NCBI RefSeq assembly: GCF_006439335.1
Contig: NZ_SAWY01000002.1
Span: 1 to 63,009 of the forward strand
DNA: 63,009 nt
Direction of reading: 5' to 3'
From: Litorilituus lipolyticus
Lineage (GTDB): Bacteria; Pseudomonadota; Gammaproteobacteria; Enterobacterales; Alteromonadaceae
Under the pieces are notes generated by a model. It made no database searches and had not been told where the DNA came from. It was given only the letters and a program-made list of their open reading frames with translations. Made by a program: the position numbers and the translations under genes. Below are positions 18,200 to 27,200 of the stretch, piece by piece. Position 1 is the stretch's first letter. Each line of letters starts with the position of its first letter.

Positions 18200-19228
18200 T
18201 TAAACTCTATTTAGAAACTCAACATACCAAGGCATTGCTTTTTCAATACCTTGGGAGATATTAAACTCAGGTCTATAACCCAATGCATTTTTAGCTTTTG
18301 AAATGTCAGCTTGCGAATGCCTTACATCTCCAGCTCTAAAGTCACGATATGTTGGTTCTAATTGAACTGCTATTTCATTCTTCACTAATGAAGCTTTTAT
18401 TGCACTAAATAAGTTATTAAGAGTTGTTCTATCACCAACAGCAACATTATATACTTCATCTTTTACTTCTTCTGGTGCCGTAGCTGCCAAAATGTTCATT
18501 TGAACTGTATTTTCAATAAAGCAAAAGTCTCGACTAGTCTCACCATCACCATTAATAAATAATTCATCATTAGTTATCATGGTTGCAGTCCACTTAGGGA
18601 TTACCGCAGCATAAGCCCCATTAGGATCTTGACGCTTACCAAACACGTTAAAATAACGTAGTCCGATAGCTTTAAAATGATATGTTTTAGCAAACACACT
18701 GGCGTATAACTCATTTACGTATTTTGTTACTGCATAAGGGGATAATGGGTTCCCAATATTTTCTTCCACTTTTGGTAATTCAGGATGATCACCATAAGTT
18801 GAGCTACTCGCCGCATAAGTAAAGCTTTTAACTCGCGCTTCTTTAGCTGCAGTTAGTATATTTAAAAAGCCTGTTATGTTGGCCGAATTTGTCATAATTG
18901 GATCAGCAATTGAACGAGGAACGGAGCCTAGTGCCGCTTGGTGCAAAACATAGTCGACAGAAGAAACCGCCGTTTGACATGTTTTATATTCTCGGATATC
19001 TCCCTCAATAAAGGAAAATTTTTGCCACTGCTCTTGTGATACTATGCTTTGAACTTCATCAAGATTATGTTGATGACCTGTCGCAAAGTTGTCCAAACCT
19101 ATGATCTTTTGGTTCAACAATAATAAGGTTTCAAGTAAATTGGAACCTATAAAGCCTGCAACACCAGTTATTAACCAAGTTTTTGGTTCTTCAATTAGCT
19201 GTTGTTTTATTTCTTCAAAACGAGTCAT
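18200..19228 (-). CDS. tviC: UDP-GlcNAc/GlcNAcA 4-epimerase (WbpP/TviC type)
   Basis: 342 residues, an extended SDR with an N-terminal extension ([18 protein letters not shown]) before the [19 protein letters not shown]-binding loop. That extension, plus [14 protein letters not shown] and [20 protein letters not shown], is characteristic of WbpP/TviC, the epimerase acting on N-acetylated UDP-hexoses and UDP-hexuronates. Catalytic Ser in [16 protein letters not shown] and the [11 protein letters not shown] motif are intact. Next to the dehydrogenase at 19280-20557 it should give UDP-GalNAcA, as in Vi antigen and P. aeruginosa O6 synthesis. GAAGAAG precedes the ATG. Confidence 0.9.
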   Translation of the reverse strand: MTRFEEIKQQLIEEPKTWLITGVAGFIGSNLLETLLLLNQKIIGLDNFATGHQHNLDEVQSIVSQEQWQKFSFIEGDIREYKTCQTAVSSVDYVLHQAALGSVPRSIADPIMTNSANITGFLNILTAAKEARVKSFTYAASSSTYGDHPELPKVEENIGNPLSPYAVTKYVNELYASVFAKTYHFKAIGLRYFNVFGKRQDPNGAYAAVIPKWTATMITNDELFINGDGETSRDFCFIENTVQMNILAATAPEEVKDEVYNVAVGDRTTLNNLFSAIKASLVKNEIAVQLEPTYRDFRAGDVRHSQADISKAKNALGYRPEFNISQGIEKAMPWYVEFLNRV

Positions 19229-19279
19229 ACTTTCTTCTTCTATAAGTACATTCTATAACATGAAAAATCATTGTGATTA

Positions 19280-20557
19280 TTAAAGCCGCATATCAACTGA
19301 ATCTTTTGGTAACAAATATTTTAAATCATACAAAACATGTGCATCCTTACCTAGTTTACGAATGTTCTCTACACCTAACTCCTTAAACTCTTTATGTGCA
19401 ACAGCCAAAATAATGGCATCATATTTTCCAGGTTCAGGGGTAATTAATGGTAAGCCGTATTCTTGTTCTGCCTCATTGCTAGAACACCAAGGATCGGTTA
19501 TATCAACATTTACGTTGTAATCTTTCAATTCATTTACAATATCAGTAACTTTAGTGTTCCTTAGGTCAGGACAATTTTCTTTAAACGTTAGCCCCATAAC
19601 CAAGATATTTGCATTATCTACTTGAATTCTATCTTTAAGCATTTGCTTAACAAGTTGAGATACTACATAAGCTCCCATTCCGTCATTTAAGCGACGACCT
19701 GCAAGTATCATTTCAGGGTGGTAACCAACTGTTTGAGCCTTATGTGTCAAATAGTAAGGATCCACACCAATGCAGTGTCCTCCTACCAACCCTGGACGAA
19801 ATGGTAAAAAATTCCACTTAGTACCTGCCGCCTCTAATACTTCTAATGTATCAATTTCTAATTTATTAAAAATAATAGATAATTCATTGATTAGCGCAAT
19901 ATTGACATCACGCTGTGTATTTTCAATTACTTTTGCAGCCTCAGCAACTTTTATCGAGCTAGCTTTGTGAGTGCCTGCAGTAATAATCGATTTATATAAT
20001 TGATCTACCTTTTCCGCTATTTTAGGAGTCGACCCAGCAGTCACTTTCAAAATATTTGTGACTCTATGCTCTTTATCACCTGGGTTAATTCGTTCAGGGG
20101 AATAACCAGCAAAAAAACCTTCGTTAAATTTAAGTCCAGATTTTTTCTCAACAACAGGAATACACACTTCCTCAGTAGCGCCTGGGTAGACAGTAGATTC
20201 ATAAATAATTATATCCCCATCATTCACAACACCGCCAAGCATTTCACTCGCTTTAATAAGTGGAGTTAGATCAGGCTGCTTATGCGCATCAATTGGCGTT
20301 GGAACCGTAACTATATAAATATTAGCTAGCTTTAAGTCAGCCACCTCGCATGAAAAAGACAAATTAGAAGTTGCTGCCAACTCCACATCAGTTACTTCAA
20401 GGGTACTATCTGTACCTGATTTTAGTTGTGATACTCTTTCTTGGTTTATATCGAAGCCAAGTGTATTGTAGTGCTTACCGAACTCTACTGCTAGAGGCAG
20501 GCCTACGTAGCCTAATCCGATTATAGCGATAACATTATCATTTTCATTCATTGACAT
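19280..20557 (-). CDS. tviB: UDP-N-acetylhexosamine 6-dehydrogenase (WbpO/TviB type)
   Basis: 425 residues, UDP-glucose/GDP-mannose dehydrogenase superfamily. The N-terminal NAD site reads [34 protein letters not shown] follows, and the catalytic Cys lies in [19 protein letters not shown]. Features such as [20 protein letters not shown] and the [12 protein letters not shown] stretch match the TviB/WbpO/VipA subgroup that oxidises UDP-GlcNAc or UDP-GalNAc to the uronic acid using two NAD+. Met1 or Met3 could be the start, as GGA lies 5 or 10 nt upstream. It pairs with the 4-epimerase gene, from which it is separated by 51 nt. Confidence 0.9.
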   Translation of the reverse strand: MSMNENDNVIAIIGLGYVGLPLAVEFGKHYNTLGFDINQERVSQLKSGTDSTLEVTDVELAATSNLSFSCEVADLKLANIYIVTVPTPIDAHKQPDLTPLIKASEMLGGVVNDGDIIIYESTVYPGATEEVCIPVVEKKSGLKFNEGFFAGYSPERINPGDKEHRVTNILKVTAGSTPKIAEKVDQLYKSIITAGTHKASSIKVAEAAKVIENTQRDVNIALINELSIIFNKLEIDTLEVLEAAGTKWNFLPFRPGLVGGHCIGVDPYYLTHKAQTVGYHPEMILAGRRLNDGMGAYVVSQLVKQMLKDRIQVDNANILVMGLTFKENCPDLRNTKVTDIVNELKDYNVNVDITDPWCSSNEAEQEYGLPLITPEPGKYDAIILAVAHKEFKELGVENIRKLGKDAHVLYDLKYLLPKDSVDMRL

Positions 20558-20570
20558 TAGATCCGTTACT

Positions 20571-22616
20571 TTATTTTAGCTTGACTCTAATAGAGTCCGG
20601 TTTTATAAAAATTCGCCTATACTTATTACTTGTTTTATCATATGTGGGGTTTAACAAAGTAATGACAAAATAACCTAAACGCGACTCTTCATTTTTAATT
20701 GTAAAATTATAATTTTTAAATTCATTTTGTTCTACTCTTATTTCATTTGTTTCAGCAATTTCATCGTTTACAATAAAGTCCCAATTCAATATGGCTACCT
20801 CATCATGAACTAAATTTCCTTTGGCAATAAAATCAAGTATAAGCTCCCCATTATTTACCAATACTACAGGACTGTAAAACCGTACTTCTTTTACAAAATA
20901 CCAAACTGTCGAAAGTTTTCTAACTGGTACGTTAGTTAGCCAGTTATTGGGCTCTTCAAGTAAATTTAATTGTGATGTAACATTTATACAGTCTTTTCGT
21001 TCCGACAAAGTCAGCCAATTAGTATTGGCCATGGCAACAAAACTACTCTTTAAATAAGGATAGTGACAGTGAGTAACATTGTCGTTGAGTAAATTAAATT
21101 CATTTTTATCAAGTTTTAAATCTCCAGACTTAGAATCTTTTGCTATTAATAATTTATCCTCGATCAAAATGGGCTCTTGGAAAAATGTTCGAGATTTTAA
21201 CTGCTTTAACAACCTTGCTTCATAGCTTTGATGAGCTAAAAAATAATTCCGTTGAAAATAAATAAACGATATAAATAAAAACAATACGCCCGATACAATA
21301 TAAATATATCGACTTTGTATTTCTGTATACCTAAGTTTTCGTTCCTCCTTACCCTTTAAACTGGCAAAGATTACAACGATATAACTTAAACAAATGATAT
21401 AGGGTAAGCTATGATCTATTGGATAATCTACAAATAAAGAAGTTAAAATTGAGCCAGTAACAACTACTGGTAATTTATTATTGATTTTATAAAATAAAAA
21501 AGACAAAAGAGATAAACCTACAGCACCAGAGGTTATCAAAATTTGCAATATTATATTATGAGTATTAGAAAATTCAGCATTATTTAGTCGAAAAGCACCA
21601 TTTGAAACACCAAAAAATGGTGCTTGTGCAATCGACTTTAATGCCATCAACCAAATTTCAGCCCTATCCGTAGCAGCTAAAGACAACCTGATAAAAAAAT
21701 CCCCTAAACTCAATGGTACTCCATTATATAAAGGACCAATATAAGGTAAATGATTTTGTAGTTTTAATATAACATGCTCATTAGCAAACATTAAAACTAG
21801 ATGGCTAAAAATAATAGTAAAAATTAGCCAAGCAACTTTTTTTCTTAGAGAAATTTTCATTTGTACTAAACATAGGAATATACTTATCCCCAGTATCAAA
21901 TAAAAAACACGTGAGCCAACCAAAAGCCCTGAAGTAAATACTAAAATAACAACAATAGTAGTAAAAAAATTATTAGTTTTTGCTAGCTCAAAATTCAATT
22001 TAAAACGTACTACTATAATAATGAAAATAGCAAAGATAGGAGCTAAATCAGTGCTTATTCGAAATAACCCATTTATATTTTTTGTTGGCCAAACCTCCGA
22101 TGATACAAAAAATCTACCGACACTTTTAGCCGCTTCAAAATCAATATATTGCCAAATTGCTATGCATGCTAGAAGTGAGAAGTACGCCCAAGGTAAATAG
22201 CACGAATAAGAAAAACAACTAAGTGAGAGGGTTGATTTGTTTTGAGGTAATGAGAATAAGAAGATTAATGCAGGAAGCGACATAGTAATCACTATGTAAA
22301 TAGCTCCTTGATTAATAAGCTCCGATATATTGTCATAGCGGTTTCTATTTAGATATAAAGATAAAAAACATACAGCAAAGTATGCTAGCAATAAGAGTAA
22401 CTCTTTTTTATATTTACACCAAAAGTTATTGAAACCTATAGTGGCATAAATCTTATAAGGTAACAGAGCACCAATTAGAACAATGCTAATTGCTACCAAT
22501 GAAATAGATGAATTGTACCATATAGCAGAAGGGCGAAAAGTTGCAAGAAAAATCAATACCAGAAAGCTACCAACATGCTTCGCTGGTAACTTATGTCGTT
22601 CGTTTATTACATCCAT
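20571..22616 (-). CDS. O-antigen ligase/polymerase family membrane protein with C-terminal soluble domain
   Basis: 681 residues. The first 440 hold about 11-12 membrane segments and a Wzy_C/O-antigen ligase signature: [20 protein letters not shown], followed by [20 protein letters not shown] with the conserved His. After a last helix ([20 protein letters not shown]) comes a polar domain of about 230 residues with beta-rich composition ([32 protein letters not shown]), probably periplasmic and unusual for plain Wzy proteins. It either polymerises the repeat unit or transfers finished chains to an acceptor such as lipid A-core or protein. It is the second gene of the operon, after wzz. Confidence 0.72.
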   Translation of the reverse strand: MDVINERHKLPAKHVGSFLVLIFLATFRPSAIWYNSSISLVAISIVLIGALLPYKIYATIGFNNFWCKYKKELLLLLAYFAVCFLSLYLNRNRYDNISELINQGAIYIVITMSLPALIFLFSLPQNKSTLSLSCFSYSCYLPWAYFSLLACIAIWQYIDFEAAKSVGRFFVSSEVWPTKNINGLFRISTDLAPIFAIFIIIVVRFKLNFELAKTNNFFTTIVVILVFTSGLLVGSRVFYLILGISIFLCLVQMKISLRKKVAWLIFTIIFSHLVLMFANEHVILKLQNHLPYIGPLYNGVPLSLGDFFIRLSLAATDRAEIWLMALKSIAQAPFFGVSNGAFRLNNAEFSNTHNIILQILITSGAVGLSLLSFLFYKINNKLPVVVTGSILTSLFVDYPIDHSLPYIICLSYIVVIFASLKGKEERKLRYTEIQSRYIYIVSGVLFLFISFIYFQRNYFLAHQSYEARLLKQLKSRTFFQEPILIEDKLLIAKDSKSGDLKLDKNEFNLLNDNVTHCHYPYLKSSFVAMANTNWLTLSERKDCINVTSQLNLLEEPNNWLTNVPVRKLSTVWYFVKEVRFYSPVVLVNNGELILDFIAKGNLVHDEVAILNWDFIVNDEIAETNEIRVEQNEFKNYNFTIKNEESRLGYFVITLLNPTYDKTSNKYRRIFIKPDSIRVKLK

Positions 22617-22650
22617 TTAATTACAACTTATTTAGAAATTAGGCTACTAC

Positions 22651-23982
22651 TTATTTTCTATTAGCAACAGCCAAGGAAAAAAGAGCAATAACCAGCGCCA
22701 ATACACCACTTATTACGCCTCCTAACAGAATAATTAACGCTCTCTTTGGTTTAATTGCCTTTTTAGTTAATATAGCCTCTTTTTTTAAGGTATAACTCTT
22801 AACATTATCAAAGTCTATCGTTTTTGATTTTAATTGGGCAATTGTATTTAAAACAGTAGGTAATGAAGTGATGTAGGCATCATCAGACTCTCTTTCTTTC
22901 AAGGCTTTGAGCTTTTGGTCATTTTTTATTTTGGCTATTTTCGACTCTATTTCATTAACTTTTATCAAAAAAGGAGCATCATCTTCTCTAGCTTTCAGTG
23001 TTTTCATTAAAGTGCTAAGGTAATTTGTACCCATTAAATACAATGGTAAACTCTGGTTTTCCGAAAGAGTAATACTGGTAGTTGTTTTACTAGCTTTATT
23101 ATTTAAGTTATCTAATCTAGTTGGGCTAACTATATTTAATGATTCTGCAATTGCAAAAGCTTCTTCGGCCTGTGCTATGCGCGATACTCTGTCAGCAGTA
23201 GCCTTACTGATTAATAACTCTCTCTGTTGATGTAACTCATTAAGAGTTAGAGTGTTTTCAGATTCAATCTTACTAATCAATAATTCTCGTGTCGATCGTG
23301 CATTTTCACGTAATAAATCAATTTCATCTTGCTTAATTGAAAGCTGTAAGATCTTTTGTGACTTCTGGTCTTGCTCCAAGTTATTTATCAATTGTGAATT
23401 GCTATAACTAGTATAGTTATTTAAAACTTCTAATAACAATGCTTCATTAGTATGTTGTAGTGAAATTGAAAAGAGAGATGGGTTTGTAACGAACTCGTCT
23501 TTACTAACCTTAGGCTCTAGAATTTCTATTCTAAAATTAGTATAAAACTCATTAAATTTCTTATCTAGATCTTCTATTGTATAGCTTTCCGGATATAATT
23601 TTTCTAAATAATTATTACTTAAGAGATAACTTTTAAATAAATCTTGAGAACGGATTATATTATAATACTCTGTAAATAATTCAGTTTTACTATATTTAAT
23701 TAAACCTGATTGGTCCAACTTTACGATTGACGCTGCTTCAGGTAAGGATAGTTGAACGGAAGACTGATAGAGTTTAGGTACAGACAAAGCATAAAAAACA
23801 CTTAGCGTAACACCAATTACAGTAATTAATGTTATCTTTTTCCACTCTCGTTTCAAATTTATAATTAATGCAATAATGTCAATGCCATCATCCTCATACT
23901 CTATATGATCAGAATGTCTCGCTTTCATTATTTGGGAATGTTTTTTATTTCGACTGTTATCAGTGTTAGTTATATCGTTCAT
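22651..23982 (-). CDS. wzz: Wzz-type chain-length regulator (polysaccharide co-polymerase)
   Basis: The longest frame starts at a TTG (23991); the ATG at 23982 (MNDITNTDNSRN) is preferred, giving 443 residues. A short polar N-terminus with DDGIDIIALIINLKREWK leads into TM1 (ITLITVIGVTLSVFYAL), then SVPKLYQSSVQLSLPE, the typical Wzz entry into the periplasm. About 300 residues of helical, charged periplasmic domain follow, then the Pro-rich KPKRALIILLGGVISGVLAL of TM2 and a short basic tail. No Walker motif is present, so it is Wzz-like (PCP1) rather than a Wzc tyrosine autokinase. It sets modal chain length and is first in the operon. Confidence 0.85.
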   Translation of the reverse strand: MNDITNTDNSRNKKHSQIMKARHSDHIEYEDDGIDIIALIINLKREWKKITLITVIGVTLSVFYALSVPKLYQSSVQLSLPEAASIVKLDQSGLIKYSKTELFTEYYNIIRSQDLFKSYLLSNNYLEKLYPESYTIEDLDKKFNEFYTNFRIEILEPKVSKDEFVTNPSLFSISLQHTNEALLLEVLNNYTSYSNSQLINNLEQDQKSQKILQLSIKQDEIDLLRENARSTRELLISKIESENTLTLNELHQQRELLISKATADRVSRIAQAEEAFAIAESLNIVSPTRLDNLNNKASKTTTSITLSENQSLPLYLMGTNYLSTLMKTLKAREDDAPFLIKVNEIESKIAKIKNDQKLKALKERESDDAYITSLPTVLNTIAQLKSKTIDFDNVKSYTLKKEAILTKKAIKPKRALIILLGGVISGVLALVIALFSLAVANRK

Positions 23983-24042
23983 TATTATCAAATTCTTATT
24001 ATTAGAAGCAATTCAATCACCATCACTTCTTTGTAAAATTCA

Positions 24043-24072
24043 CTTATAAATAAGGGAGGCTAAATATAGCAA
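24043..24072 (-). promoter_or_regulatory. Possible sigma-70 promoter of the polysaccharide operon
   Basis: On the minus strand, TTGCTA (24072-24067) is followed after 18 nt by TATAAG (24048-24043), about 60 nt upstream of the wzz ATG. The match is moderate. No ops/JUMPstart element was found between this point and the upstream gene end at 24230. A G7 run (C7 on the transcribed strand) lies at 24090-24096, upstream of this box. Confidence 0.35.
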
Positions 24073-24182
24073 AATGTATTCTATTTGAAGGGGGGGCTAT
24101 AGTACAGAGAATAGTAACAACAAAGTGTATAGTTTGAGATACTGTAGAGATTTTAATATATCGCAATATATGTGCCCTACAC

Positions 24183-24216
24183 GAGTTATTGATTACCAAG
24201 TGGTAATCAATAACTC
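24183..24216. repeat. Perfect 16-bp inverted repeat between the propeller gene and the polysaccharide operon
   Basis: GAGTTATTGATTACCA (24183-24198) and its exact reverse complement (24201-24216) are separated by 2 nt. It starts 14 nt after the stop of the gene ending at 24230. No T-tract follows on either strand, so it is not a standard intrinsic terminator. It may be an mRNA 3'-end stabilising or processing hairpin, or a protein-binding site. Confidence 0.6.
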
Positions 24217-24229
24217 AATATGCCTAAGG

Positions 24230-27200
24230 TTATTGCCCTACAATACGCTTACTTATGTCGATAGAGTCAGAACCACCTTGACCTATAATGGCATTACCAT
24301 TCATCAAGTACATATAAGTGGAACCACTGGTTTGGTTACGCCACAATATATCGTCATTCCCATCACCATCAAAGTCTGCCATATCTTTCATTCGCCAATT
24401 TGTATCGGTAATTCGATTTATTTGTAAGCTTTGCCCTATTTGACCAGCATGCATCAACCAACTCCAGTTTGTACCGTCGCTACTTCTAAAAATAATATCA
24501 TCCACATCATCACCATTTAAATCACCACTTCCTGTGATTGACCAATGCACAGGTACAGTACTTAATAAATAAGCTCTCATAATATTATTACCATTCATCA
24601 AATAAAGGTAATTATCTCCTGAAATGGTATTTCGCCATAATATATCAGCCTTACCATCTCCATTAGTATCAGGAGTCGTTGCGACTTTCCAGTTCATATC
24701 ACTGATGGTCGTTACATTTTGGCTTTGCATAACCGTTGTTCCATCCATAGTATATAACCAAGTTGACCCAGTAACTTGATCACGCCATAAAATATCATCT
24801 TTTTTATCGCCATTAAAATCTGCAACGCCAGCCACTTCCCAATTTGTGCCGACACTATTTATTGCAGATTCTTGTAATGATGCATGACCATCCATCAAAT
24901 GTATCTGGTTTGCACCTGTACTATTATTACGCCATAACAGATCACTTTTTCCGTCACCATCAAAATCTCCACGCCCAGCGACTTGCCATTCAACAGGCAG
25001 AGTCCCGGCAATATCACTCGAAATAACGTTTACTCCATTCATACGCTGAAGAGAAAGTTCTCCGTTTCCAGAATCTCGTATCAAAATATCTGCTTTATTA
25101 TCACCATCAAAGTCATAACGGGAAGGTGAAATTTCAGAAATTCGCTTAGGTACAAGTTGCCAAGATGCATCAGCAATGGTTGTTACAGTTTGGCTACTAC
25201 TTATGCCCCCTGCTTGGCTGACATCTAAAAAGTCTGCAACCACTTCTCCAGTACTTAGGTTATGCCAAATAAAATCTTGACTTAAATCACCAATCAAGTC
25301 GCCCGTCATTGCTAAACGCCATTCAGAAGTCCTTGTTGGTAGAGCAAGCTCCGATTGCAACGAGCCGTCTTGCATAACATAAAGGTTAACTTCACTTGTT
25401 AGCTTGTTTCGCCACACTATATCACTATCGTCATCACCATCAACATCGGCAACATCTTGTAATTGCCAATTTTCACTAATAACACCTAAGCTAATTTGCT
25501 GAACAATCGTAAATCCATTCAACAAATAGGTAAAGTTTTCATTAGTCTGCTTATTCCTCAACCATAAATCAGCAAAGCCATCACTATTAAAATCTGCAAC
25601 AGCTTTTATCTTTAAGTCAGTATTAGCTGGTATTAACTGCGACGCACTTTCAAGTTGGCCATTTAATAAGGTATGAATATGAACTTCATCTGTTGTCAAT
25701 TCCTGCCAAATAACATCGTCAGCATTGTCACCATTAACATCACCAATACCTGCTACTTGCCAGGTCATTGGAACAGTATTTAAAGAAATAGTATTAGTTA
25801 CAGAGACACCTGACATTAAATCTATTTCATTTACCCCTGTTTCTTGATGGCGCCATAGAACATCCTCTTTACCATCACCATTAAAGTCTCCACGACCAAC
25901 AACATGCCAATAAGTATCTGCTCGGGTTGTTGGTGAGCCAACTTCTATCACAGCCTTACCATTCATTAAATAAACATAAGTCTGACCAGATTGTTTGTTA
26001 TGCCAAAACAAATCTGTTTTACCATCATTATTAAAATCATTTTTAGCTGCTATCTTGCCGCCAATATATTTATTGAAAGGGTCACTATCACTACCATCTA
26101 ATACCCCGTCTCCGTCCATATCACCATTCAAAGGATCATATTTAGGGTTATTGACCTCAAATTCATCACTCAAGCCATCATTATCACTATCTGAGCTATT
26201 TGGATTTGTTTGATGGATATTTACTTCATCTCCATCAGATAAACCATCATTATCACTATCTGAGCTATTTGGATTAGTTAGTGAAGTATTAACTTCATAG
26301 CCGTCCGATAACCCATCACCATCACTATCGGCAATTAAAGGATTTGTTAATGAAGTATTAATTTCATAACCATCAGTCAAGCCATCATTATCACTGTCAT
26401 CATTTAAAGGGTTTGTTAAAAACAAGTTAGTTTCAGAAGTATTAACTTCAAAGTGATCAGTTAAACCGTCATTATCACTGTCTGAATCATTTGGTTTAGT
26501 GCTTAATTCAAACTCTTCTAGATTAGACAGACCATCGCCGTCACAGTCTTCAGCAGCATCGTTTGAGTCTAATGGATTTAAACAAACAGAGTCATCATCA
26601 TTGAGTAAGTACAGATTTTCATAGTCATCTGACATTCCATCGTTATCATCATCCGTATCAATTCGATCTGGAATGCCATCAATATCAGAATCAGTTTCAC
26701 GTTTAGCAATGTAAGCTTGAGTAATGCTGCTTCCTTCTGATACAAGGTTTGTTACTGTAGGTTCAGCTAAAGGATCATTTGAATCAAGCGTAAAAATAGC
26801 ATGTGGGATGTTTGCAGGATATAGAATGATATCTCCATCACTGGAGATTCTAGGCTGGATAGTCGTTGTAGTTGCTGCAAGTTTCCCATGATCTGCAGTT
26901 TCAGTCGTGTCATTATCTAGAGCATTACTATTTGCAACAATTGAACTTACATTATTAACTAAATCTCTAACCACAACTTGATAATTAAATACATCAGGAT
27001 TTACTTCATCTTCTGTTTTGGTTTTAAACACTACGTGTGTGCCATCATCTGAAATAGTTACATCAAATGCATTTTTTATTTGATTTCCTTGCACTCCAGC
27101 AGCGGTATTATCATAACTAATAATCTGATTAGTACCCGTTTGGCGATCATAAAGTAAAATATCATTATCGTAGTTATCATCTTTATCTACGCCATCACCC

